Of a DNA stretch of 64,000 nt, positions 44,007-52,743 are shown piece by piece. This DNA comes from Delftia acidovorans. GTDB taxonomy: Bacteria; Pseudomonadota; Gammaproteobacteria; Burkholderiales; Burkholderiaceae_C. Below the pieces are notes generated by a model, which saw only the letters and a list, made by a program, of their open reading frames with translations, was not told the DNA's origin and searched no databases. Where the stretch lies: contig JAITUC010000021.1 of NCBI GenBank assembly GCA_031286585.1, positions 62,001 to 126,000 on the forward strand, read 5' to 3'. The translations under genes were made by a program, and so were the position numbers. Each line of letters starts with the position of its first letter. Position 1 is the stretch's first letter.

Positions 44007-47000
44007 ATGCGCAGTTCCATTGCGGCCCTGACCATGCTGGCCTTGACCACGGGGGTCCAGGCCGATCCCCTGGTCCAACGCGAATTCTCCGGCAGGGACA
44101 ACCGCTTCATAGAGATACCCGGGGCCGGCTTTCGCGCCATGGCCGCAGGCAAGCGCATCAGTTTCGATGCGCAAGGCATGAGCATCGAGCTGCCCGGCCA
44201 GGCCACTGGCGTGCAAGGCCGGTCAGCGGCCGCATCCGGCGTGGCCCGGAGCCTGAGCCTGAGCCTGCGCCCGGATCCGCGCCTGCGCTACAGCTTCGAG
44301 AACGCATCGATGTCGGCCCCGCAGGGCCTGCACCCTTCGCCCACGCTCTACCACTGGCTGGTCGGCGAAGCCGCGCAATGGCGCACAGGCCTGCGCAGCT
44401 TCGGCGCCTTGGGCTACCGCAGCGTCTGGCCAGGCATTGATGCCGTTTTCCACGGTGAGCCCGGCGGTCTGAAGTACCAGTTCGAACTGGCACCTGGTGC
44501 CGATGCGGCACAGGTCTGGCTGCGCGTGGAAGGTGCGACGGATGCACGCATCCTGCCCACGGGAGCGCTGCAGTGGAGCCTAGGCAACGATCTTTTCACT
44601 GACGATGCGCCGCTGGTCTACCAACCCCGGGGCAACGGCCGCGTGGACGTGCCCGCCCGCTACCGGCTGGAGCAGGTGGACGCCACCACCTGGCGCGTGG
44701 GCTTTGTGCTGGGCAGCCATGACAAGGGACTGCCCCTGATCATTGATCCGGCATGGACAGGATACTCAGGCCTGGTGGGAGGCAGCTCGGCCGACCAGGT
44801 CAATGCCGTGGCGCGAGACAGCGACGGTAATACCTACGCCTGCGGCGTGACGCAATCGTCCGACCTGCCCAACGCGGGCAGCAGCAAAGGTGGCGAGGAT
44901 GCCTTCGTCGTCAGATTCGATCCCAAGGGTGTCCCTATGAGCGTCACTTATGTGGGCGGATCGGGAGACGACGCCTGCAATGGCTTGGCCGTGGACATAC
45001 AAAACCGCATCCACCTGGCGGGCAGCACGGAATCCACCGGCTTCCCCCTGCTTGGCACAGATGCCAACCAACGCTTTCGGCGCAGCAAGAGCACGACGGA
45101 TAGGGATGCCTTCGTCATGCGCCTGACACCAGACGCTGCCGGCATTCTGTATTCGGGCCTGATTGGTGGAACGGGTGACGATCAGGCCAACGCCCTGGCT
45201 CTGGACAACAGCGGCAGGGCCTACGTGACTGGATTCACGGAAGGCAAAGGCTTTCCTGCCGTGAACGGGCCGCAGCTCAACCACGGTTCCGGCCCTGCGC
45301 AGTCAGAAATGCGGGATGCCTTCGTGGCCCGCATCGACTCATCAGGCAGCGGGCTGGAGTACGCCGGATACATCGGCGGCGACGGCGGCGCCGACATCGG
45401 ATATGCCATTGCCGTGGACAGCACCGGCGCGGCCTATGTGGCTGGCGCCACCGACTCTGTCTCGGGACTGCCAGGCGCCACAGGCCTCAGGACACAAATC
45501 AATTCGCGTGCCATTGATGGATCAGACGGCTTCGTCGCCAAGATCCGGGCCGATGGCAGCACCTTCGACTATTTCACGCTGCTGACAGGCTCGGGGGCCG
45601 GTGCGGACCGTGCCCTGGCCCTGAACCTGATGTATGACGGCTCACTGCTTGTGGGCGGGGAAACCGGGTCCGACAACTTTCCCGCCGACAACGACGGCCT
45701 GCGCAAGGGCCTCGGGCCTCAGACCGCGCGCGGCACCGGCATGGACGGCTTTGTGCTGCGCCTGAATGCATCGGGAGACCAGGTGCTGGACGCCACCTAC
45801 CTGGGTGGCAATGGCTACGACAGCGTGGAAGGGCTGGCCAGCGACGGCAGGAACTGGTTCGCCACGGGCAGCACCAGCAATGGCGCAGGCTTTCCCGTCA
45901 AGGCGCAAAGCGGCCTGTCCACCACGCCTGGTGGCAAGCAGGATGGCTTCCTGGTCAGCGTCGCAACCAACAATCCGAACAACTGGGACTATGCCGGGTT
46001 CCTGGGCACCTCGGAAAACGAGGCCATGCACAGCCTGGCTGCAACCAACGTGCAGGGCAGGACCCTTCTTTCCGTGGGCGGCGCCACCACCACACCGGGC
46101 ACCAACGGCCTGACCAATCCTTCGGCAAGCGCCCTCGGCGCAAACGCCGGCCTGTCGAATGGCCTGGTGTTTCGCATCGATCCTTTCGGGCCACCTGCGG
46201 CCATGGTGGTGCTCACTGGCTCTCAACAGTCCACCCGCATCCAGCAGCCTTTTGCCACGCAGTTGGCGGTAAAGGTCACCGACATCGACGACCAGCCGCT
46301 TCCCGGCATCATGGTGGACTTCACGGCACCTGCCGCATCGGGGCCGTCCACCACCTTCGCCACAAGGACTTCTGTCACTACCAATGCCCAGGGCATCGCA
46401 TCGCTGAGTGCCACGGCCAACCTGTTCGCTGGCAGCTATACCGTGACGGCGCAGGCAGGGGCGGCCAGCACCTCGTTCTCGCTGACCAATGACAAGAGCC
46501 CGCAGGCGGCACTCACGGCAAGTGCAACACTCCAGGTCCTGCCCTATGCCAGCACCACCACGTTGAGCGCCAGCGGCGGCTCTGGCGCAGGCGCCATCAG
46601 CTACGCCGTAACCGCAGGCGCGGCCTATTGCGCCCTGACAGGCAACACGGTCACAGCCACGGCCGTGGGCGATTGCACCGTGACGGCAACCAAGGCGGGA
46701 GACGCCAGCTACCTGGCCGCAACGACCACCGTGGACATCTCGGTGATCAAGGCCCAGCAGCCTGCTCTGACGGCGATGGCAACGCCCAGCACGCTTGTAG
46801 CCTTCAGCACGGCCGCGCTGTCGACCAGTGGCGGCGCAGGGGCCGGCGCCGTGGGCTTTTCCATCACGGATGGAGCCGCCTTTTGCTCCGTCAACGGCAA
46901 CACGCTCACTGCGGAAGGCACGGGATCCTGCACAGTGACCGCCACCAAGCTGGGCGATGCCAACTACCAGGACACGCTGGCCACCACCGTGGTGACCGTG

Positions 47001-48611
47001 ACCCCTGCAGCCCAGGCCACCCTGAGCGTGCAGGCCACGCCTTCGACCCTGGCCTTCGGCGCCACGGCAATGCTGGCGACCACGGGGGGCTCGGGCAGCG
47101 GCGCCGTCACTTACGCCGTGACGGGTGGTGCCCAGTTCTGCGCGGTGACGGGCAACCAGTTGAACGCCATTGGCGCAGGCAATTGCACCATCACGGCCAC
47201 CAAGGCTGGAGACCCCAACCACCAGGCCACTAGCGCCAGCACCACCGTCATCGTGACCAAGGCCGGACAGACAGCACTGTCGGTGCAGGCCAGTCCGGCA
47301 GCCATCAGCTTTGGTGGCATTTCACAACTGAGCACCACGGGCGGCTCGGGCGCGGGCGCCATCGGTTTCAGCGTCAGCGGCCCCTGCAGCATCACGGGCT
47401 CCACGCTCACCGGCCTGGGTGTCGGAACCTGTACGGTCACGGCCACCAAGGCAGCAGACGCCAACCATGAAGATGCCGCGGCCAGCACTTCGGTGACGGT
47501 ATCCCAGGCAAGCCAGGTGGCCCTGTCCGTGGTGGCATCACCCGCCACCATTCCCAAAGGCAACTCCAGCACGGTCACCGTCACTGGTGGCAGCGGTAGC
47601 GGTGCACTCACGCTGGCGCTGACGGCAGGCGCAAGCAACTGCTCGCTGTTCGGCAGCACTGTCACTGGCACGGCGGTAGGCAGCTGCACGGTGACGGCGA
47701 CCAAGGCGGCCGATGCCAACCATGCACAGGCAACGGCCTCGGTACAGATTGCAGTGGGCAAGGCGATCCAGAACATCACCTTCAATTTCTCGTCCCTGCG
47801 CTATCTGAGCCCCCAGGCCCTGTCGCTGGCAAACGCCGCCGGAACCAACTCCAACCTGCCCATCAGCTTCAGCAGCCTCACCCCTCAGACCTGCGTGGTC
47901 ACGGGCACCTCGCTGCGGCTGATGCGCACGGGAGATTGCACGCTGCAGGCCAGCCAGGCCGGCGATGCCGAGTACGCCGCGGCAACGCCCGTGAACCAGA
48001 CCTTCACGATCACCCTGCCCCCCCACTCTCTGAGCACCATCACCGGTACCGTGGGCGGAACGACGGTCTCAGCAGAGATTGCTGCGGGAAGCCCATGGGT
48101 CTTCACACCCATGGGAACAGGCCCGGCGCAGACTGCGGGCTTCATCCCGCTGCAGGGGCACATCAGGTCACCTGCCGACGCACCGCCCGCCAATCTTCAG
48201 TTCCCGCTGGGCCTGTTCGATTTCGCTGTCCACAACGGTGCGCCGGGATCCACGGTGAGCATCAAGCTCACGTTCCCGAACGATCTGCCCCGCAATGCAC
48301 AGTACTGGAAGTACGGCCCCACGTCCGACAACGCAACGCCGCACTGGTATCACTTCACCGGCGCGCAGTTCAACTCCAGCGACAACAGCGTGACGCTGAC
48401 GATTGAAGACGGCAGGAACGGCGATGACGACCTGGATGTGAACGCCTTCATCAGTGACCCGGGCGGCGTGGCCGTGGTGGCCGCCGCTGCCGGCGGCAGC
48501 CCTGCAGCCATTCCCACGCTTTCACAATGGGGCCAGTGGATGCTGGCAGCGCTGATGCTGGGTGTCGCAGCCCTGACAGGACGTGGCTCGAAATTGCGCC
48601 AGCCACGATAA
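44007..48611 (+). CDS. Giant exported SBBP-propeller/Ig-like protein with IPTL-CTERM tail (1534 aa)
   Basis: Parts in order: signal peptide (1-20); N-terminal domain typical of SBBP-repeat proteins (DUF7948-like, ~25-245, with YRSVWPGIDAVFHGEPGG); seven SBBP-type repeats (~250-730; pattern Y-x-G-x-x-GG-x-x-x-D-x-x-x-x-x-A-x-D...G-x-T), presumably a seven-bladed propeller; a Big_1/invasin-like Ig domain (~733-831); five tandem repeats of 85, 85, 85, 82 and 85 residues (832-1253), each ending in G-x-CTVTATKAGD-type text with paired Cys; a diverged sixth; a choice-of-anchor-U-like domain (~1341-1485); and IPTLSQWG (1502-1509) plus a hydrophobic helix and basic tail, the IPTL-CTERM sorting signal. 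It is probably surface-displayed. Last gene of the tail-collar operon. Confidence 0.88.
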   Translation: MRSSIAALTMLALTTGVQADPLVQREFSGRDNRFIEIPGAGFRAMAAGKRISFDAQGMSIELPGQATGVQGRSAAASGVARSLSLSLRPDPRLRYSFENASMSAPQGLHPSPTLYHWLVGEAAQWRTGLRSFGALGYRSVWPGIDAVFHGEPGGLKYQFELAPGADAAQVWLRVEGATDARILPTGALQWSLGNDLFTDDAPLVYQPRGNGRVDVPARYRLEQVDATTWRVGFVLGSHDKGLPLIIDPAWTGYSGLVGGSSADQVNAVARDSDGNTYACGVTQSSDLPNAGSSKGGEDAFVVRFDPKGVPMSVTYVGGSGDDACNGLAVDIQNRIHLAGSTESTGFPLLGTDANQRFRRSKSTTDRDAFVMRLTPDAAGILYSGLIGGTGDDQANALALDNSGRAYVTGFTEGKGFPAVNGPQLNHGSGPAQSEMRDAFVARIDSSGSGLEYAGYIGGDGGADIGYAIAVDSTGAAYVAGATDSVSGLPGATGLRTQINSRAIDGSDGFVAKIRADGSTFDYFTLLTGSGAGADRALALNLMYDGSLLVGGETGSDNFPADNDGLRKGLGPQTARGTGMDGFVLRLNASGDQVLDATYLGGNGYDSVEGLASDGRNWFATGSTSNGAGFPVKAQSGLSTTPGGKQDGFLVSVATNNPNNWDYAGFLGTSENEAMHSLAATNVQGRTLLSVGGATTTPGTNGLTNPSASALGANAGLSNGLVFRIDPFGPPAAMVVLTGSQQSTRIQQPFATQLAVKVTDIDDQPLPGIMVDFTAPAASGPSTTFATRTSVTTNAQGIASLSATANLFAGSYTVTAQAGAASTSFSLTNDKSPQAALTASATLQVLPYASTTTLSASGGSGAGAISYAVTAGAAYCALTGNTVTATAVGDCTVTATKAGDASYLAATTTVDISVIKAQQPALTAMATPSTLVAFSTAALSTSGGAGAGAVGFSITDGAAFCSVNGNTLTAEGTGSCTVTATKLGDANYQDTLATTVVTVTPAAQATLSVQATPSTLAFGATAMLATTGGSGSGAVTYAVTGGAQFCAVTGNQLNAIGAGNCTITATKAGDPNHQATSASTTVIVTKAGQTALSVQASPAAISFGGISQLSTTGGSGAGAIGFSVSGPCSITGSTLTGLGVGTCTVTATKAADANHEDAAASTSVTVSQASQVALSVVASPATIPKGNSSTVTVTGGSGSGALTLALTAGASNCSLFGSTVTGTAVGSCTVTATKAADANHAQATASVQIAVGKAIQNITFNFSSLRYLSPQALSLANAAGTNSNLPISFSSLTPQTCVVTGTSLRLMRTGDCTLQASQAGDAEYAAATPVNQTFTITLPPHSLSTITGTVGGTTVSAEIAAGSPWVFTPMGTGPAQTAGFIPLQGHIRSPADAPPANLQFPLGLFDFAVHNGAPGSTVSIKLTFPNDLPRNAQYWKYGPTSDNATPHWYHFTGAQFNSSDNSVTLTIEDGRNGDDDLDVNAFISDPGGVAVVAAAAGGSPAAIPTLSQWGQWMLAALMLGVAALTGRGSKLRQPR
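46500..47765 (+). repeat. Five tandem ~255-bp coding repeats
   Basis: Units start at 46500, 46755, 47010, 47265 and 47511, with lengths 255, 255, 255, 246 and 255 bp. They encode similar Ig-like modules sharing LS-x-x-ASP near the start, GGSG(A/S)GA near the middle and a C-x-(V/I)TATKA-x-D block near the end. The protein repeat is clear but the DNA has drifted, so it is an old duplication series. Confidence 0.88.
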
Positions 48612-48753
48612 ACCGCACGGAACTGGCGGCCGCCACGGCGGCAGCCGGTGCCAGCGCCGTCAAGCCGCTTGATCGCGCTGCAACCGAGGCCTGTACAGAC
48701 CTGTCGAGGCATCCGCACACCCTAGAATTGCGGCCGAACGGAGACCTTCGGTT

Positions 48754-49497
48754 GTGCAAACGAGTACCCACGAGCCCATGCTCACCCCCACCGAGCGCGA
48801 GGCCATCAATTCCGGCCAGTGGTTCTGCAGCCTTTCGCCCTCGCTGCGCCATGACATCCTGCGCCAGACCACGGTCAGGCGGCTCAAGGACGGGGCACTG
48901 ATCTATGCACGCGGCGACGTGCCGCACAGGTGGTATGCCTGCGCACAGGGCGCCGTGCGCATGAGCTCGACCAGCCTGTCGGGTCGGCAGACCACGCTGG
49001 CCTATGTGGAGCCGGGTGCCTGGTTCGGCGCCATGTCCACCTTTCTTGACGAGCCCCGCACGCGCGATGCCTATGCCCATGGCGACACCACACTGCTGTG
49101 CGTGGACAAGGAGAGCTTCCACGCCATCCTGGCCACGCACGTGGAGTTCTACGACGCCCTGCTGCGCCTGCAGGCCCACCGCATTCGCCAGACCTACGGG
49201 CTGGTGGAAGACCTCAACACCCTGCCCCTGCGCGCACGCCTGGCCAAGCAGTTGCTGCACCTGTCGCGCAGCTACGGCACGCAGGCGCTGGACGACCCGC
49301 GCGAACTGCGCATCGGCCTGCAACTGGTGCAGGAGGAACTGGCCCAGTTGCTGGGCGCCTCGCGCCAGCGCGTGAACCAGGAACTCAAGCGCATGGAGCG
49401 CGACAGCTGCATCCGCGTGGAGCCTCAGGGTCTGGTGGTCAGGGACCTGGTGGCCCTGCAGACCATCGTGCGCGAGGCCAGCCTGGCCGGCGCCTGA
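48754..49497 (+). CDS. Crp/Fnr-family transcriptional regulator (247 aa)
   Basis: The cyclic-nucleotide-binding-like beta-roll (residues ~25-145: LKDGALIYARGDVPHRWYACAQGAVRMSS, YVEPGAWFGAMSTFLDEP) and long C-helix are followed by a winged HTH (~170-235: LQLVQEELAQLLGASRQRVNQELKRME). No FNR-type N-terminal Cys cluster is present, so it is not an oxygen sensor of that kind. The start is GTG at 48754 with GGAGA nine nt upstream; an ATG at 48778 is the alternative. It lies 142 bp downstream of the giant surface-protein gene and could act independently. Confidence 0.9.
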   Translation: MQTSTHEPMLTPTEREAINSGQWFCSLSPSLRHDILRQTTVRRLKDGALIYARGDVPHRWYACAQGAVRMSSTSLSGRQTTLAYVEPGAWFGAMSTFLDEPRTRDAYAHGDTTLLCVDKESFHAILATHVEFYDALLRLQAHRIRQTYGLVEDLNTLPLRARLAKQLLHLSRSYGTQALDDPRELRIGLQLVQEELAQLLGASRQRVNQELKRMERDSCIRVEPQGLVVRDLVALQTIVREASLAGA

Positions 49498-49521
49498 GGC
49501 CGGCGCCGGTTCCGCCGCGGT

Positions 49522-50793
49522 TCAGCGGCGCCAGTCGACTCTTGCCGGGCGGCCCGGCAGATGCAGCGCAGCCGTTGCAGCAGGCGCCTCGGCCAGCAAC
49601 CGGCCCTTGCGGAACACTTTCAGCCGCGTGGCGCGCAGCCGTATCGCCTCGGCCGCATCACGCGCCTGCAGCAGCACGAAGCTGGCATCGCAGCCGGCCT
49701 CGATGCCATAGCCGCCAAGGTGCATCACACGCGCCGCGCGCGTGGTCACGGCGTCGAAGCAGTCGCGCATGCCGTCCTGGCTGGTCATCTGCGCCACATG
49801 CAGGCCCATGTGAGCGACCTCCAACATGTCGCCCGAGCCCATGCCGTACCAGGGGTCCATCACGCAGTCATGGCCGAAGGCCACGTTGACGCCAGCGGCC
49901 AGCAGCTCGGGCACGCGCGTCATGCCGCGGCGCTTGGGGTAACTGTCCTGGCGGCCCTGCAGCGTGATGTTGATCAGCGGATTGGCAATCACGGCCACGC
50001 CGCTTTCCGCGATCAGCGGCAGCAGCTTGCTCACGTAGTAGTTGTCCATGCTGTGCATGGAGGTGCAGTGCGAGCCCGTGACGCGGCCCTGCAGTCCCAG
50101 GCGCTGCGCCTCGAAGGCCAGGGTTTCGATGTGGCGCGACAGCGGGTCGTCGGACTCGTCGCAGTGCATGTCCACCAGCAGGCCGCGCTCGGCCGCCAGC
50201 TCGCACAGCAGCCTGACGCTGTCGGCACCCTCGGCCATGGTGCGTTCGAAATGGGGAATGCCACCCACCACGTCCACGCCCTTGTCCAGCGCCCGCCGCA
50301 GGTTGGCCACGCCGCCGGGCGAGCGCAGCACGCCGTCCTGCGGAAACGCCACCAGTTGCAGGTCGATATAGGGCGCCACCTGGCGCTTGACCTCCAGCAG
50401 CGCATCGACGGCCAGCAGGCGCGCATCGCTGGTATCCACATGGCTGCGTATGGCCTGCAGCCCCTTGGCCGCCGCCCAGTCGCAATACTCCAGCGCGCGC
50501 GAGATCAGCGCCTCGGTCGTGAGCAGCGGCTTGAGCTCGCCCCACAGCGCAATGCCCTCCAGCAGCGTGCCGCTGCGGTTGACGCGCGGCAGGCCGTGGC
50601 TCAGCGTGGCATCCATGTGGAAATGCGGATCGACAAAGGGCGGCGACACCAGCTGGTGCTGGGCATCGACCACCTGGTGGGCAGGTGCCGAAAGTCCGGC
50701 CGCGACCTCGACGATGCGCCCGCCCTGCACGGCAATGGACATGTCCTGGCGGCCGTCGGGCAGCGTGGCGTGAATGACGAGTAGATCAAGCAT
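49522..50793 (-). CDS. codA: Cytosine-deaminase-like amidohydrolase, candidate 5-methylcytosine deaminase (423 aa)
   Basis: Close relative of E. coli CodA across its length: metal ligands His57 and His59 (DPHFHMD), catalytic HCDESDD with the following SRHIETLAFEAQ, SHCTSMHSMD, NPLINITLQGRQDSYPKRRG and FGHDCVMDPWYGMG with metal ligand Asp309. The residue after that Asp is Cys310, where CodA has Asp-314. Published work on CodA homologues showed that those lacking Asp at this discriminating position can deaminate 5-methylcytosine. Substrate is therefore cytosine or, more likely, a 5-substituted or other related base. No cytosine permease gene is adjacent. Confidence 0.85.
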   Translation of the reverse strand: MLDLLVIHATLPDGRQDMSIAVQGGRIVEVAAGLSAPAHQVVDAQHQLVSPPFVDPHFHMDATLSHGLPRVNRSGTLLEGIALWGELKPLLTTEALISRALEYCDWAAAKGLQAIRSHVDTSDARLLAVDALLEVKRQVAPYIDLQLVAFPQDGVLRSPGGVANLRRALDKGVDVVGGIPHFERTMAEGADSVRLLCELAAERGLLVDMHCDESDDPLSRHIETLAFEAQRLGLQGRVTGSHCTSMHSMDNYYVSKLLPLIAESGVAVIANPLINITLQGRQDSYPKRRGMTRVPELLAAGVNVAFGHDCVMDPWYGMGSGDMLEVAHMGLHVAQMTSQDGMRDCFDAVTTRAARVMHLGGYGIEAGCDASFVLLQARDAAEAIRLRATRLKVFRKGRLLAEAPAATAALHLPGRPARVDWRR

Positions 50794-50996
50794 TTGCGTA
50801 TTCTGCGGGCAGGGCCTGGTACTTGCCGTTGCAGCGAGGCATCGAAGAATGCGAACGGCAGCGGTTTCGGAACCACCTCCGCCGACAAGGCCTTGCAGAT
50901 TGATAGGATCACCACCAGAAATACCCGCTGCGGGGTAGCCAGCCCATCGAGAACCTCTCACCCGCACGCCTTCGAATCAAAAGGACTCCTTTTCAA

Positions 50997-51773
50997 ATGA
51001 AAATCGCCACCTGGAACGTGAATTCCCTGTCCGTGCGCCTGCCGCAGGTGCTGGCCTGGCTGCAGGCCAACCCTGTCGATGCGCTGGCGTTGCAGGAGCT
51101 CAAGCTCACCGACGACAAGTTTCCGCTGCAGGCGCTGCAGGAGGCCGGCTACAACGCGGTCAGCCATGGGCAGAAGACCTACAACGGCGTGGCCTGGCTG
51201 ACGCGCATGCCGGTGCGCGACGTGGTGCGCAATATTCCGGGCCTGGATGACGATCAGGCCCGCATCATTGCCGCCACCCTCGACGCCGAAGGCGGCCCGG
51301 TGCGCCTGATCAATGGCTACTTCGTGAACGGGCAGGCGCCGGGCACCGACAAGTTCGCCTACAAGATGCGCTGGCTGCAGGCGCTGCAGGACTGGGTGAA
51401 AAGCGAAATGGCCGCCCACCCGCGCCTGGTGCTGGTGGGCGACTTCAACGTGGCGCCCGAGGACCGTGATTCCTACGATCCCATCGGCCTGAAGGACACG
51501 ATTCACCACACGGTGGAAGAACGCACGCATTTCCAGGCGCTGCTGCAGCTGGGCCTGACCGATGCATTCCGCATGTTCGATCAGCCCGAGAAAAGCTATT
51601 CGTGGTGGGATTACCGGATGCTGGGCTTCCAGAAGAACCGGGGCCTGCGCATCGACCACATCCTGGTCAGCGAGGCATTGCGCCCCAGCGTCACTGCCTG
51701 CAGCGTGGACCGTGCGCCGCGCAAGAACCCCCAGCCCAGCGACCACGCGCCCGTGGTCGTGACCTTGGGCTGA
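50997..51773 (+). CDS. xthA: Exonuclease III (258 aa)
   Basis: AP endonuclease/3'-5' exonuclease of base-excision repair. Family motifs are MKIATWNVNSLSVRLPQVLAWL, LALQELKLTDDKF (metal-binding Glu), YNGVAWLTR, VLVGDFNVAPEDRD (catalytic Asp/Asn) and the closing PSDHAPVVVTL with catalytic Asp-His. Length matches E. coli Xth closely. Divergent from the codA-like gene with ~200 bp between, in which I see nothing clear. Confidence 0.96.
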   Translation: MKIATWNVNSLSVRLPQVLAWLQANPVDALALQELKLTDDKFPLQALQEAGYNAVSHGQKTYNGVAWLTRMPVRDVVRNIPGLDDDQARIIAATLDAEGGPVRLINGYFVNGQAPGTDKFAYKMRWLQALQDWVKSEMAAHPRLVLVGDFNVAPEDRDSYDPIGLKDTIHHTVEERTHFQALLQLGLTDAFRMFDQPEKSYSWWDYRMLGFQKNRGLRIDHILVSEALRPSVTACSVDRAPRKNPQPSDHAPVVVTLG

Positions 51774-51788
51774 ATTCCAGCCAGCCGG

Positions 51789-52643
51789 CTACAGCATGTA
51801 CCGGCGCAGCCAGTGGATGGCCTCGATCTGCCCGCGCAGCATCAGGGACTGGCGATGCAGCACTTCTCTGAGCGGTCCCGGCAGGCGGGACTGCTCGGCG
51901 GCTTCATAGGCGCTCAGCCATTGCTGCTGGCAGGACTCGGCTTGGTCCAGCACGTAGTCCGCGCCCTCTTCCCTGCCCAGCAACCCGTCCCAGAAGGCGT
52001 TGCGACGCAGTGCGGCACGGCTGTCGCGCACGGGCAGGACCACGCCGCCGCTGGAGCCGATGGCACGCTCCAGGTCCTCGACCAGGATCTGGCTGGCATT
52101 GAAGTGCCGCGCCAGCACCTGTCCGATCAGCCCCTGGGGCATGGGATCCATGCATTCCCCCAGCCGTGCGTGGGCCTGGCGTCCCAGGGCCAGCACGGCA
52201 TTGAGCAGGGCCGTGCTCTGCAATTCCAGCGTGGTGGCCGCTGGTTGTGCGGGCGTGCGCTTGCGCGCCTGCAGCCATGAGGCCTCGACGGCATCGCGCA
52301 CTTGGCTCCAGTGCAGCAGGCTGCTGCCCCGAACCTGCTCCCAGCGCTCCTCGAGCTCGAATTCGACATCGTCGAAGTCCTGCTGCGCGTGCTCGGGTTC
52401 AAGTGACGCGTTCCAGCCCAGCGCGTAGGCGGGACGGTATTGGTCATAGCCGCGCCCCGCGACGAAGTACGGCTCCAGGAAGTAGCGGTCATGCCAGTAC
52501 GCATCGACCGGCTCGCCAAGCGAGCGCGGTGTCGATGGGTACATCAGGCCCGGACGAGCGGGCTTGGCTTTTTGCCAGAGGTTGGAGAGGACTGTGGGCA
52601 CGATAGGTCGGGACGTAGGCCGTTCCAGCGAAGAGGACTCCAT
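51789..52643 (-). CDS. Hypothetical protein with ferritin-like C-terminal half (284 aa)
   Basis: I do not recognise a named family. The N-terminal half has a basic Pro-rich start and then YFLEPYFVAGRGYDQYRPAY and FDDVEFELEERWEQVRGSSLLHW, similar to stress-associated proteins that place RG-x-S-x-LxW before an A-rich helix. The C-terminal half is all-helical and resembles the DUF2383-type ferritin-like bundle (LVEDLERAIGSSGG..., QAESCQQQWLSAYEAAEQSRLPGPLREVLHRQ). No membrane segment. Position tail to tail with xthA and 100 bp from the ntrC stop says little about function. Confidence 0.7.
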   Translation of the reverse strand: MESSSLERPTSRPIVPTVLSNLWQKAKPARPGLMYPSTPRSLGEPVDAYWHDRYFLEPYFVAGRGYDQYRPAYALGWNASLEPEHAQQDFDDVEFELEERWEQVRGSSLLHWSQVRDAVEASWLQARKRTPAQPAATTLELQSTALLNAVLALGRQAHARLGECMDPMPQGLIGQVLARHFNASQILVEDLERAIGSSGGVVLPVRDSRAALRRNAFWDGLLGREEGADYVLDQAESCQQQWLSAYEAAEQSRLPGPLREVLHRQSLMLRGQIEAIHWLRRYML

Positions 52644-52743
52644 TGTCCCAAGCCCGGGCGGCCCGGCCCGTCAGCACCCCGGGCGCCGGCCTGTAGGAGC
52701 CGGACCCTTGCCAAGGCAAGGGCAGGCCACCCGCCGGCTTGCC

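Noticed and set aside
42477..48611. Prophage remnant
   Set aside because: Only tail-collar genes are present; no terminase, portal, capsid, tape-measure, sheath, lysis or integrase genes and no attachment-site duplication were seen, and codon usage matches the chromosome.
52705..52722. Stem-loop CCCTTGC/GCAAGGG after the glnG stop as a terminator
   Set aside because: No T-run follows on the minus strand, so I could not support intrinsic termination.
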